Shown piece by piece: positions 8,927-19,071 of a DNA stretch of 64,000 nt. Numbering within the stretch: the first letter of the stretch is position 1; each line of letters begins with the position of its first letter. The notes under the pieces were generated by a model, which saw only the letters and a list, made by a program, of their open reading frames with translations, made no database searches and was not told the origin of the DNA. The position numbers and the translations under genes are program-made. Source of the DNA: Eremothecium cymbalariae DBVPG#7215 (Eukaryota; Ascomycota; Saccharomycetes; Saccharomycetales; Saccharomycetaceae); the NCBI RefSeq assembly GCF_000235365.1, contig NC_016452.1, positions 1 through 64,000 of the forward strand. Reading direction: 5' to 3'.

Positions 8927-11900
8927 ATGTCTACTGGAAAATTGTTAGCGCTTCGGGATCACTATTCTATGCGCGCATGGTCGGCTGGGGACTGCGTTGG
9001 ACTTTTCAACGGTAGTGGGAATGGGGAATGCTTGAATGTTCGCATGCTATCTTCCAGAGTTGGCACAGTGGGTACAGTGCTTGGGAATGAGGCGATGTTG
9101 AGGGCCACAACTGGGGGGCAGAACATGTGCAAGAGGGTGTTCTCAGAAAGCAGCGGCGACAGCGAGATGAGGCGGAGATTTGTACCGGTTACGAAGTTTG
9201 ACGAGGAGACATTGCCTGCAGAACATGTAGTTGATTTTTACTTCGGCAAGTTGCTGGCTCCAAAAGTACCGGTTGGACATCTTAGGAGGTACATTCCAGA
9301 GATATCCTATAGGAAAAAGTGGGAGTTTGTATGCAGGAAACACGGTATGACAGTAGGTGCATTGTCGGAGCAGAACACGCAATGTGAAAGCGATCCTGAT
9401 ACAGAAATTATGGAATTAATTAACCACAAGCTCAACCAGCCTGTTGAGCAGCAGCCTATTTTATACCAATTGGAACGGTTATTACGTTTAAAGGGTCCAT
9501 GTTCAACGTTCATCGCTCAGGACGGCATATCAAGGCTTTTAAAACAATCCTGCTCGATGACCCCGGAAATGGAATACGTATACTTAAGGTGCTTCAAAAC
9601 TCTAATCAATCAAGAACAAGGGCGATCGGCTATACTTGAGAATATAGAAGTCATCGGGCTACTATGTAAATACGTGGCTAATTCTTCCTCACAAGCTAGG
9701 ACAAGGCTTCTCACCACTGATATTTTGTTGTTGCTTACGTATATGGACAGCGTTAAGGTATCCCAGCAATTGGAACAATTCTACACTCAGTGGCTTGAAG
9801 CGGTGGAAACCACCATCAAGGATGAGACACAGTGGCATGATGATGTCCCTAGTAACCAAAAACCACAACAACTAATGATAGATTATTGCGTGTCTACGAT
9901 GTTTTTAATAAATTCCTTAATCCAAGGAATTCCTACTTATCGTGGCAAGAGTAGATTAATAAGGTTGCTAAAAGATGCTGGAATACATAGGATATTTCAC
10001 AGAATAGTCAGCTCAGGGGAAAAATTTGACTCAGAGATTTTGCTCGATGAGATATCTAAATATCAAAGCAGAGAAGGGGAAATTAATTCCAAGTTTGTAA
10101 TAGATACACCAACACACCTGAATGTGTCCTTTAAATCTCAGATTAAAACTATTGTAACCTTAACACAAGGGACATCCCTAGAATCTTATATGACTCTCGT
10201 GCTGGACTCCATTAGACAAATTGTTACCTCACGGACATCAGCGGAAGCTACTAAACTTTTACAGTTATTTCAATCGATATTCAAGTATCTTATAGAACAT
10301 TCATATGAAGATGAGGAGTTGGGGACGGAAATTGCACTGCAAGCTTCGTTAAACAAGTTGATGGATGACTTACAATCTAAACAGGTTAACCAAAGGGCGG
10401 TACAGGAGCTAGAAGAAATGAAAGTCAAGATGGAGGAGATGAAGAGGGTGATCGCTAAATTAGAGCATCAAAAGGAAATCGCGAAGAGTGTTATTGCCAA
10501 AGAACTGAACGCTACAAAAGCAGCACTGTCCATAAAGTTGGACTACATCACAGAATTAGAGGAAAGGCTAGAATCAGTAGAAATACTACGGAAAAATGAA
10601 CGTATGATCTACGAGCGAGAATTAGCTAACAAGGAAAACGAAAGAAGAAGCTCAAACAACTCTATCTTCTTATTTGCATCTTTGAAAAATGGTAATGGAT
10701 TACCGCATACTAATGTTAATAGGACTCCGTCATTGAATAGAAATAAAAGGAGATCTTATACTACCCTGCAATCGAATGAAACTCATAGGCGGAGTTTTAG
10801 TGGACCATACGGAGTTCCAAGCCAAGAGAATGAGAACCTCTATTCTAATAACTTCTTCAACTCTTCAAGACCAAGTAAGCCAGATAGTTCTATCCGTGGT
10901 GATTCAATATCACCCACTGCATCTGCCGGGACACTGGATTTAACGGTACCTGTTGCAACGTCTCCAAGACCCACATTGTCCCAGAATGCAATTAGGGCCT
11001 CCAAACCACAATCAGAGTTAGACAAGCCAACTATCTTTAAACAACCAAGGCCAGTCCTTCCTGATGCTCGTTTAAAACCGACATTGTCACGGCCACTCCC
11101 ACACCCAACTTCGTCATTAGTCAATAAACCTTCTATGAACCCACCTCCACTGCCACCTCTGCCTGCGATGTTTAAAGTTGACATCCCGTCATACCTGGCT
11201 CCTGCTGCATCGGTATCGTCTGCATCGTTAGAAGTCACAGGCAAGGCAACGGCAGATCCATCATCCTCATCATCATCATCATCATCACCACCACCACTGC
11301 CCAATACATTAGTTAAAACAGAAACTCTTACTGCATCACCAATAACTCCTTTACCACTGCCTGAAGTACTGTCAAGGCAACCAACAGCATCGCTGTTCTC
11401 ACTGCAGTTATCAAAACCAGGACAAGTATCCGATGCCTTGGTAAAGCATGTGTCACCATCATCTTCATCTTCACCTCCACCACCTCTACCACCACCTTTA
11501 CCCGATACGTTAATGAGACATGTTACGGTTCAATCAGGACCACCGCCACCACCACCACCGTTGCCTCGTACACTAATGAAGCATGTTACGGTTCCATCGG
11601 CGCCACCACCACCGCCCCCACCCCCACTTCCTCCCTCTTTGAAACCAATTAATGAAAATAATATTTCGAATGAGGTTGGAGTGGCTTCTTTTGGCTCTCT
11701 GCCGCCTCCTCCGCCTCCTCCACCTCCCTTCCCTCTCTCAGCGAGTCCGGGTGCCCCAGATATTCCAAAATTGGGGAATGTAACATTATTATCAGCACCA
11801 AAACTAAAGTTAAAGCAAATTCATTGGGATAAAATCGATGACATCAAGGAAACAGTATGGTGTGACCAGTCACAACGTGTTTCTAAGAGCACTGAGTTGG

Positions 11901-13291
11901 CTAGTTTCGGAATCTTCCAAGAAATAGACGAATTATTCCAGCTTAATCCAACTTCTCCTGCAATTGCAAATGCAACTGCTAACCTACTGAAAGCCAAAAG
12001 CACAAAGGTATCTTTATTATCTCGTGAACTGGCCCAAGAATTTGGAATAAACTTGCACATATTTTCACATTATACTGTTGAAGAATTGACAAGTAAAGTT
12101 TTAAATTGCGATAATGAGGTTTTGAAAAATCAAAGTGTTATTGAATTCTTTTGTAAGGAAGAAATCAACAATATACCAAAGAGCGTTCAGCAACTGTTTG
12201 CCCCATATTCTGCAAACTACATCACAGGAGAACAACCAGATAGAGATCCCAATGAATTAGACCGTGCAGATCGGATATATTTGGAGTTGTTTTATAATTT
12301 AAGATCATACTGGGGTGCAAGGTCAAAATATCTCCTGGTCATACTAACTTTTGATAAGGATTACTTTGATATTTTACATAAATTGGAGAGGATCGACGAC
12401 GCTACAAAAGCGCTCCAAAATTCTGCAAAATTGAAGGAACTATTCTTTATAATCGTTGAAATTGGCAACTATATGAACCAAAGACCAGTAGCAGGGATCC
12501 AATTGAGCTCCTTGAACAAATTGGCTTTCACCAAAACGAGCACGGACAACAATATGTCATTTATACATGTCATTGAACGTATTGTGCGTAGGAAGTATCC
12601 CTCTATCCATGACTTTGTAGAAGGACTAGACAAGATATTGGAAGTGCAAAATATAATTGTCCAGCATGTGCAACAAGAAGCACACGAATTTTGTGACCGT
12701 ATAGCACATCTGGAAAGGCTGACGACCATTGGGATACTCTCAGATCCATCCAGGTTCCACCCAGAGGACAAATTCATGCTGAAGACCGAATCGAAGATTC
12801 TCTTGGCGAAGAAGAAGGCGGACTTGTTAAAGGATCAATGCACCCTTACTATGAGCGATTTTGAGAAACTAATGGTCTACTGGGGTGAGAACCCAAATAA
12901 CACAAACAGTAAGAACTCATTTTTCAAAAAGTTCATAGATTTCATAACTTTATTCAGAAAGGCAGGCAAGGAGAACTCAGAGCGAGAGGAAATGACCCGC
13001 ATATACGAAAAAAGAAGACGAGCTCTGGAGCAGTCAGCATCATCTCAGCGTCAACGAAGAAGAGCATCCAGACTGTCTACTGCTGCATCCATGGACGACG
13101 GTACCCAGCAGGAAGACGCAGTCGACACTTTGATCAAGAAGTTGCGTAATGTGCCACATCACGACACGAGAAACACTAGAGACCATAAGGGAGACATACC
13201 AAAATTCCATAGCAGCAGATCTAGAAAGAGAGACTCAGACGGATTATTGTCCAGGACGCAGGAGATGCTACTAGACGTTAAGAGAATATGA
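8927..13291 (+). CDS. BNR1: Formin (Bnr1-type), actin-cable nucleator
   Basis: 1454 residues. Order: N-terminal Rho-binding/FH3 region (about 80-470), coiled coil (about 485-570), Ser/Pro-rich stretch, FH1 with proline runs (about 738-941), FH2 actin-assembly domain starting near 958 (KLKLKQIHWDKIDDIKETVW, later EIGNYMN), and a basic C-terminal tail with a DAD-like GLLSRTQEMLLDVKR. Formins nucleate unbranched actin filaments at cortical sites and are released from autoinhibition by Rho GTPases. In a filamentous yeast this would support tip growth or septation. Position next to POT1 and SKG1 matches YIL159W, favouring BNR1 over BNI1. Poly-Ser from a TCA-repeat lies near 11257-11288. An out-of-frame ATG 7 nt upstream may reduce initiation here, so a downstream Met is possible. 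Confidence 0.93.
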   Translation: MSTGKLLALRDHYSMRAWSAGDCVGLFNGSGNGECLNVRMLSSRVGTVGTVLGNEAMLRATTGGQNMCKRVFSESSGDSEMRRRFVPVTKFDEETLPAEHVVDFYFGKLLAPKVPVGHLRRYIPEISYRKKWEFVCRKHGMTVGALSEQNTQCESDPDTEIMELINHKLNQPVEQQPILYQLERLLRLKGPCSTFIAQDGISRLLKQSCSMTPEMEYVYLRCFKTLINQEQGRSAILENIEVIGLLCKYVANSSSQARTRLLTTDILLLLTYMDSVKVSQQLEQFYTQWLEAVETTIKDETQWHDDVPSNQKPQQLMIDYCVSTMFLINSLIQGIPTYRGKSRLIRLLKDAGIHRIFHRIVSSGEKFDSEILLDEISKYQSREGEINSKFVIDTPTHLNVSFKSQIKTIVTLTQGTSLESYMTLVLDSIRQIVTSRTSAEATKLLQLFQSIFKYLIEHSYEDEELGTEIALQASLNKLMDDLQSKQVNQRAVQELEEMKVKMEEMKRVIAKLEHQKEIAKSVIAKELNATKAALSIKLDYITELEERLESVEILRKNERMIYERELANKENERRSSNNSIFLFASLKNGNGLPHTNVNRTPSLNRNKRRSYTTLQSNETHRRSFSGPYGVPSQENENLYSNNFFNSSRPSKPDSSIRGDSISPTASAGTLDLTVPVATSPRPTLSQNAIRASKPQSELDKPTIFKQPRPVLPDARLKPTLSRPLPHPTSSLVNKPSMNPPPLPPLPAMFKVDIPSYLAPAASVSSASLEVTGKATADPSSSSSSSSSPPPLPNTLVKTETLTASPITPLPLPEVLSRQPTASLFSLQLSKPGQVSDALVKHVSPSSSSSPPPPLPPPLPDTLMRHVTVQSGPPPPPPPLPRTLMKHVTVPSAPPPPPPPPLPPSLKPINENNISNEVGVASFGSLPPPPPPPPPFPLSASPGAPDIPKLGNVTLLSAPKLKLKQIHWDKIDDIKETVWCDQSQRVSKSTELASFGIFQEIDELFQLNPTSPAIANATANLLKAKSTKVSLLSRELAQEFGINLHIFSHYTVEELTSKVLNCDNEVLKNQSVIEFFCKEEINNIPKSVQQLFAPYSANYITGEQPDRDPNELDRADRIYLELFYNLRSYWGARSKYLLVILTFDKDYFDILHKLERIDDATKALQNSAKLKELFFIIVEIGNYMNQRPVAGIQLSSLNKLAFTKTSTDNNMSFIHVIERIVRRKYPSIHDFVEGLDKILEVQNIIVQHVQQEAHEFCDRIAHLERLTTIGILSDPSRFHPEDKFMLKTESKILLAKKKADLLKDQCTLTMSDFEKLMVYWGENPNNTNSKNSFFKKFIDFITLFRKAGKENSEREEMTRIYEKRRRALEQSASSQRQRRRASRLSTAASMDDGTQQEDAVDTLIKKLRNVPHHDTRNTRDHKGDIPKFHSSRSRKRDSDGLLSRTQEMLLDVKRI

Positions 13292-14032
13292 AAACTCCCT
13301 TCCAAGAACCCTCAGAGATCTATTCCCCCAATACACATATTCATCATATATATATATACTTTCCGCATGTGTGCCCCTCTCTTTTACACATATATACACA
13401 TTAAACACAAAAATATAAGTCTTGTACTTTTCTTATCTACTAAGTCCAGCCGAAAAGCCAGCCGGACAGCCAGCCGGCCTGCAAGTCAACCCACCCATCA
13501 AGAACACTATATAGCGTTGCCTGCAATCAGGAATCAGCTAAGATCGACTTCTTTCCCGGCCATCTCCCATGCTTTTTATATTCCCACTAGAATACAATAA
13601 TAGGACCCCGCATTGGGTCTGGAACCAATGTTTCATTGCTGCATCCATCCGTAAAAGATGTTGCTATTAGGAGCGAGATATTTTTCAACGGTTTTAAAAA
13701 ATGTACTTGCAGTCTTTTTTTCTGGGGATTGGGCCGTCTCTATCTGGTAAATAATAGTATGATTGACGGTGGTCTAGGTTGAGTGAGGTTCTATAGAGGT
13801 TTTATTTGGTGTTGGCTCGGTATCTAATACTGGTCAATCTAGGTACTGTTTGTGAATAGCTGTGTTAGAGGATCTGTTCAGTTGTGTTTTTAAAAGGTGG
13901 GTCGGGTTAGAAGTGGAGAGATCGGTAACTTATAATACAGAGCATATAGAACAGGTTTCGGTTTCGGTTTCTTTTTTTCTTGACCAGTGTTTCAATCACC
14001 GTTAGGTCGCAGGGGTATACTTCAGATTGATA
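13292..14032. other. BNR1 3' region and SKG1 promoter
   Basis: 741 bp between two genes on the same strand. It contains AT-rich 3' sequence (TATATA run at about 13347-13358) and then mixed sequence leading to SKG1. No conserved small gene or RNA was found. Short open frames here are low-complexity and unconvincing. Confidence 0.5.
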
Positions 14033-15046
14033 ATGGTTGATGCGACTACGGTAGCAGTGAGTTTTGCAGTTGGATTGCCGGTTGGATTGGCTCTTATTAT
14101 TGCTTTTGGGTTTTGGGTTAAGACGCAACGGAGGTTTAAACAGGAGGAGAAGGACGAGGAGGAGCACGGCTCTCTTCACGATGAAGAGTTGAGCTTCATG
14201 GAGGCTAACGTGCCGGCAAGGAAACTTGCAGAGGGGCAGGGATGTGTTAAGGATGCGCCAGAGGTGTTTGGTGAAGGAAGGGGCGGTGGTCGTGTTGTTG
14301 GAGGTTCTGCATCTGAGGAGTCTACGAGTAACGATGAAAAGCTGGATACTCCGGACACGGATTCTTCAGGTCGCCAGCAGAAGGCATCAGGTGGGGCCAA
14401 GAGATCTAACACTAAATACTACACACCTGCATACCGACGGAAAATAAATGCGTCCTTGCTGCAAAGTACTAGCAGACAGCCAGATGAAGTGAGTGCGACC
14501 AACAGTTCGGCTGCTTCGCTCGATACAGAACGTGTACAGAGGAGTGCATTTGAGCAGATTGTGCCGGTGATGTGCGCAGAGAGTGGGACAATGTTGGCCG
14601 CTCCTGATATCTCTGTGTTCTCCGATAAGCATAGTCGTAACAGCAGTGAGAATTTGATTCGATCTCTAAATAACCAGGATTTTGGGTCCTATCCAAAACG
14701 CAGGCCCTCTGGTACAAATATAAATGGCCTGGCGGTGTCCTCCGCATCACTTTATTCATCTAATTCCAGACTACCATCCAGTTCGACCCTGAATAGGCTT
14801 CCACATGATGAAAATTTTGGACCGTTTGAAACTCCCTTATCCATGAAAACGTCTCGTGATATATACGGAGTAGATGGTACTGCCATCAAACCAGACATTT
14901 ACATGCTGAAAAACAACTACGATGTAACTAACAGTGAGGAAATAACTGAGGAAGACCAATATGAGAACGAGTTTACAAATTACAGCGAAAACAAACGAGA
15001 ATTTATTGCCTCGCTGAGGCCAAAAAATACAAGAACTTGCACCTAA
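14033..15046 (+). CDS. SKG1: SKG1/AIM20-family single-pass membrane protein
   Basis: 337 residues. A hydrophobic span at about residues 7-28 (VAVSFAVGLPVGLALIIAFGF) is followed by a basic stop-transfer segment (KTQRRFKQEEKD) and a long, hydrophilic, Ser-rich tail, the architecture of yeast Skg1 and its duplicate Aim20. These are cell-cortex/vacuolar membrane proteins linked to cell-wall polymer content and cell-cycle progression; molecular role unknown. In S. cerevisiae AIM20 (YIL158W) lies between BNR1 and COA1 and SKG1 (YKR100C) next to BAS1; both contexts are met here, so this is the unduplicated orthologue. The start is the ATG at 14033; two codons upstream the frame opens only with TTG. 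Confidence 0.85.
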   Translation: MVDATTVAVSFAVGLPVGLALIIAFGFWVKTQRRFKQEEKDEEEHGSLHDEELSFMEANVPARKLAEGQGCVKDAPEVFGEGRGGGRVVGGSASEESTSNDEKLDTPDTDSSGRQQKASGGAKRSNTKYYTPAYRRKINASLLQSTSRQPDEVSATNSSAASLDTERVQRSAFEQIVPVMCAESGTMLAAPDISVFSDKHSRNSSENLIRSLNNQDFGSYPKRRPSGTNINGLAVSSASLYSSNSRLPSSSTLNRLPHDENFGPFETPLSMKTSRDIYGVDGTAIKPDIYMLKNNYDVTNSEEITEEDQYENEFTNYSENKREFIASLRPKNTRTCT

Positions 15047-15337
15047 AAAACATTAGCAATATAACTAAAGAAAAGGGAGCATCATCCAGCTACGGCTTTA
15101 TCTTGAGACCCCAATTAATTTTCCGAAGAATGCATTATTTATCCATTAGCCATTATTTTTTTAAATTTCCATATTTTTCCGCTTGTTTTTTAAACACCAA
15201 TCATGCCTAGGCATTTAGTAATAATACAAACAGTTTTCTGACTATATAAAAAATCATAACTTATGTACAATTAGGATATATACACGGTAAAGGAGAGTTC
15301 TTCAGGAAGAGGTTCCCAAAACGCTTAGTCCTGGCCA

Positions 15338-15895
15338 TCATTTGGTTGGGAAGATGTTACTAGCACGTTCCAATAGGTCTACCTTCGTATCGCCTACAGT
15401 GAGACTCCATTCGTGAATTAAGAATTCGCGGTCCTTATTCTCCCTGTCTGCTACTAAATGTACAATACCACGCACACCCTTGCTACCCTTAGTATTAAAC
15501 TTGATGTCAACTTTACCCGCCACTTGATTTAATTTACCGGAAACCCATGGCAACACACCATCAAAGTCAATATTGTCCCCCATCAACTCTCTTACCTGCT
15601 TCGACCGGCGCATATGATACATAGTGTTGGAAACGATCGGTAACTGCGTCCTCTCATAATTTACAAACATCGAAAATGAAATACCAATCACCATGACAAA
15701 CCCAACAAATGTAGCGATTCTCTTGTTCTTGCCATCCTGGGGATTTGGAAGTTCTCGGTCGATTCTCATTGGCCTATTCTTGTCCTTCAAGGCAATGCTT
15801 CCATCCGCAGACATAAAACGATGAAGACTTGGCTTCATCATAGATAAACGGACCAACTGCCGCGAACTATTGCCTATAAATCCTCTCTTAATCAT
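15338..15895 (-). CDS. COA1: Cytochrome c oxidase assembly factor Coa1
   Basis: 185 residues with a basic, presumably cleaved mitochondrial N-terminus, one transmembrane span (about 60-80, TFVGFVMVIGISFSMFV) and an intermembrane-space domain. Coa1 is an inner-membrane protein that links Cox1 translation/assembly (Mss51, Cox14) with the later Shy1 step of complex IV biogenesis. Length is close to yeast Coa1 (197). The ATG at 15895 is the first in frame. Convergent with SKG1 and divergent from the DUF1748 gene, matching YIL157C. Confidence 0.88.
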   Translation of the reverse strand: MIKRGFIGNSSRQLVRLSMMKPSLHRFMSADGSIALKDKNRPMRIDRELPNPQDGKNKRIATFVGFVMVIGISFSMFVNYERTQLPIVSNTMYHMRRSKQVRELMGDNIDFDGVLPWVSGKLNQVAGKVDIKFNTKGSKGVRGIVHLVADRENKDREFLIHEWSLTVGDTKVDLLERASNIFPTK

Positions 15896-16157
15896 CTCTA
15901 GTCTCTGTTTCCTGCTTTTATGCTTGTTTTAAATTGATAATATTTTAGTTTATTTGGGATCGTTTCCGGTTTTTTTATTTAAAACCTTGATAAAAAAGAA
16001 AAAAAATCCGCGCCCTCCAAAATTTGGTTTTTGCCTTAATTATGTTTGTTATCCCTTCATTTGCACACAGATCACAGCACTGTATTGGTATTGATTGGCA
16101 TTGGTATTCCAGTTTAAAGAGTGCATCCATCAGCTATAGAGGTCCTGGTGTTAGAAA

Positions 16158-16439
16158 ATGGCTTTAGTATGTATATGAAGAAGGAGTGGTTGTTATGGGA
16201 TCTTTATTACTAACGAACGCGTATAGTTTGGGAAAGTTATTCATTTATCTGCTGATTTGATATTGGTATCTACATGTCTGGCCGGCATTAAAAGAAGTAC
16301 AGGTTTGACTTTGAAACTAGACAATATTAATGATAGTATAATTAAGGATTATATGCAAAAATTTTTGAACGTAGGGGAATCCACGTTTGATTACGCGGTT
16401 GCTTACTCTGGGTCTTCAAGCTATTTCCAACGAAGGTGA
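16158..16439 (+). CDS. YIL156W-B: Small DUF1748 protein (YIL156W-B orthologue), two exons
   Basis: Spliced gene: exon 1 is only 9 nt (16158-16166, ATGGCTTTA), exon 2 is 16227-16439, giving 73 residues. The product starts MALFGKVIHLSADLILVSTC and continues LAGIKRSTGLTL, ending SGSSSYFQRR: the DUF1748 pattern (conserved LAGI-RRSTGLT and GSS-YF-RR). The function of this small fungal family is unknown; the hydrophobic N-terminal part suggests membrane association. In S. cerevisiae YIL156W-B lies between COA1 and UBP7 and, as I recall, also has a very short first exon. Without the splice, exon 2 lacks an ATG at its start, so the intron is needed. Confidence 0.9.
16167..16226 (+). other. Spliceosomal intron in the DUF1748 gene, 60 nt
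   Basis: The donor GTATGT follows the 9-nt exon directly. A perfect TACTAAC branch point lies at 16208-16214 and the acceptor TATAG ends at 16226. All three signals match the yeast consensus, and removal fuses the frames exactly (phase 0). Confidence 0.93.
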
Positions 16440-16716
16440 AAAATGGCTAGATTCACCGGCCCTACAGCGGCAAAAGAATATTATAGGGTTGGACGACTTG
16501 GTCTCACTATCTATTTATACTTCCATTCTAACTATATTACAATTTAACCCGAAACAAAAAAAATTAGTATTCTGCAACTGACGTTTATGAATATGCAACA
16601 TATACTTTACCTGAGAACTGTACGTATTATTTGTGCTTTGTATTTGTGTGTTTGTCCTTATATTTTTCTTTCTTTTCGTTTCGTCGTTAACGTATTCTTC
16701 TTTCTCTTGCCTGAAT

Positions 16717-19071
16717 TCAGCTTGGATTGAACGGAAGTCCCTTGTGTATCTCTTCATTCATTAGCCAGAAGTCAAGGTTGGATTTTGCAGATTTTAAACT
16801 CGAGTCCACCTCTTTTGGATCTTTTAGTGAACGTGCATCGTCTTTTTTCTGAGATAACTGGGAGGAGGTGCCATCAAAGTTTGTGGGATTGCTTGTATTC
16901 GGATATTGTACTCCCTCTTTAGATCCTTGTTGTATATTATTTGAAGTTGAACCGTTATTAGTCGTCGTAGCTCCCAAAGACCTCAAACTTTCCCAGAAAT
17001 CCATCTCGTCATCCTCTTCTGGGGCTATTAATACTGCGTTGGTATCCGTGACACTCGATCTCTGGTTGCCACCTTTCTGGAGCTTCTTTCCTGGAGAGCC
17101 AGCTGAAGACTTCGGTGTTGCTGTAGCAGAAGTTGCCGCACTTAACAATATAGTATCAGCACTATTATTCCTTGAGCGTTTCCTTCTCTTTTTTGATTGA
17201 ATTGTAACCGAGTTCAAGGGAGAAGTGTTATTAAGTTGTTCCGTATTGGCTTTTATCGGTTCGCTCGAGCCTAACTGGAGTTTAACATGTGGCGGCAAAG
17301 CATTAAAGTGTGTCAGTCTTTGGGGGGCAATCTCTGGGATATCCCGACAATGAGTTTTGTGGGAGCTCATGGAAGTCATGTTTTCGATCTTTTGATGGGA
17401 ATAAGGGGCTGTAGCAACTTGGTTTGAAGAGGGAAAGTATCCTGAAGTGTTCATCCGTTGGAGGGTCTCCAGTGGAATACTATCAAAACTATGGTTTCGT
17501 TGGAGGAAATCAGCGTGCAAATCGAAATCGGTCCCAGTAGCCCCATCTTGGGTATTGCATACTCCTCCCAGGGGCGATGCAACATTAAATCGCTTTTGTT
17601 GCTGATGATAAGAAGCTGGGGAGATGTAGTGGTTATTTATGTGTTGGTGAACAGAAATCGAAAGACAATGCTTCTTAGCACACTCTATAAGCTCTTTCAC
17701 CAGGGTACTGCTGTTGATATCACCACTTGATATCGCAATATCTTGATGGTTTTTCAAACTGTATTTCCAATCAGTGGCGGTATAATCTGGTTGCCTGGTT
17801 CTTGGAGGATCCGTCGCAGAGTTGAGGGGGGGTCCTGGCACCGAAGTTGGCGTATTTAGCAAAGATGCCGCAGGAATAATACTGGAAAATGTAGCTTCAC
17901 CAACGGAAGAAGAAGATGGGCGTGCCATCTTTGTGGACAGAGAGGAAGGATGTCCAAATGGCAATTGAGGGGACCCAGCACCGGGGTAACCGAGGCCAGG
18001 TGATATTGATGATAACTGCGGGCTTTCGCTAGCACTTTTATTGATACTGGTCGATTTTTTCGTACTTTCATCATGAGATCGTTTGGTTATAGTCTGGCCA
18101 AGTGGGGATAAAGCTTGTTGTATGAAAACAGGAGTTTCGCTCCGGCTAAGGGGCTCGCAGTCGTAAATATTTGGCGAAGTTGCACGTTGCATAACAGGGG
18201 GGTTACATGAACCAGGATTCGGCACAGGTGAAGTTGCCTGCTGCAGCTGCGATAGTTGTTGGATAGTGTCTCCGTCGCTCACTTTAGAAGCATCCGGTTG
18301 TTCAAGCACGGTTGTTCGGAGACTCTCAAGGGTAGGCATCCCTCTTCCACTTTCTACAGCTCTCGTAATGACATCCGACGCCTTGCCGCGCATGATCATT
18401 GTAATGATCTTCCGCCATCTGTTCCGACAGGTAAGGCTCGGACGAGATTCCATTTCAGACGAAATCTGTCTCCATTTTGTGCCATAGATCTTCACCTTAC
18501 TGATAAGTGCCAGATCCTCCTCAAGAGTCCAGCCTCTCAACCGATCCTTCGTGCTAGGATCCAACACCTCGATGTATCTTTTCGCACACTGATCCTCAGT
18601 TCTACCGGCCAACTCCTGAGATATTTTAAGCCACTGCGCACCATGCTTTTCGTACGACTTCAACAGCAGCAAATCCTCCTCTGCAGTCCACCGCCCCTTC
18701 TTTAAATTTGGGTCCAAACTACTGGTCCACCGCTTCCGCACATCCTTGGGCTTCCTCACATTCGTATCAAAGTTAAGCACAACCTTCTCCCATGGAATCT
18801 TCTTACAAACCATCTGCGACTCTCGTATCGAAGTAATCGACACAATACCATTCGCATACCCCATCTCAACCAAACATTCATCAACCGCCTTCCGTAAAAT
18901 ATCATCATCCTTCTTCGACCACGGCTTCCGAATCCCCCGTCTATGCGTCTGGAATCCCAACGACTCTGTCACATCCAGGGGATTTATCTGCTCCCGTCTC
19001 ATTTTCACTTTTTTGGTCCTTACACACTTCGATGCATTGGTCTTGATTCCATCCACCTCCATAGAACCCAT
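16717..19071 (-). CDS. BAS1: Myb-family transcription factor Bas1
   Basis: 784 residues. Three Myb/SANT repeats occupy about residues 45-220, with the usual tryptophans (for example GRWTAEEDLLLLKSYEKHG, LRGWTLEEDLALI, CRNRWRKIITMI). The remainder is a long Ser/Pro/Asn-rich regulatory part, like yeast Bas1 (811 aa). Bas1 with Pho2 activates purine and histidine biosynthesis and one-carbon genes in response to AICAR/SAICAR. In Eremothecium, known for purine-derived riboflavin production, purine control is physiologically central (inference from the genus). Divergent to UBP7/11, exactly as YKR099W/YKR098C in S. cerevisiae. Confidence 0.93.
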   Translation of the reverse strand: MGSMEVDGIKTNASKCVRTKKVKMRREQINPLDVTESLGFQTHRRGIRKPWSKKDDDILRKAVDECLVEMGYANGIVSITSIRESQMVCKKIPWEKVVLNFDTNVRKPKDVRKRWTSSLDPNLKKGRWTAEEDLLLLKSYEKHGAQWLKISQELAGRTEDQCAKRYIEVLDPSTKDRLRGWTLEEDLALISKVKIYGTKWRQISSEMESRPSLTCRNRWRKIITMIMRGKASDVITRAVESGRGMPTLESLRTTVLEQPDASKVSDGDTIQQLSQLQQATSPVPNPGSCNPPVMQRATSPNIYDCEPLSRSETPVFIQQALSPLGQTITKRSHDESTKKSTSINKSASESPQLSSISPGLGYPGAGSPQLPFGHPSSLSTKMARPSSSSVGEATFSSIIPAASLLNTPTSVPGPPLNSATDPPRTRQPDYTATDWKYSLKNHQDIAISSGDINSSTLVKELIECAKKHCLSISVHQHINNHYISPASYHQQQKRFNVASPLGGVCNTQDGATGTDFDLHADFLQRNHSFDSIPLETLQRMNTSGYFPSSNQVATAPYSHQKIENMTSMSSHKTHCRDIPEIAPQRLTHFNALPPHVKLQLGSSEPIKANTEQLNNTSPLNSVTIQSKKRRKRSRNNSADTILLSAATSATATPKSSAGSPGKKLQKGGNQRSSVTDTNAVLIAPEEDDEMDFWESLRSLGATTTNNGSTSNNIQQGSKEGVQYPNTSNPTNFDGTSSQLSQKKDDARSLKDPKEVDSSLKSAKSNLDFWLMNEEIHKGLPFNPS

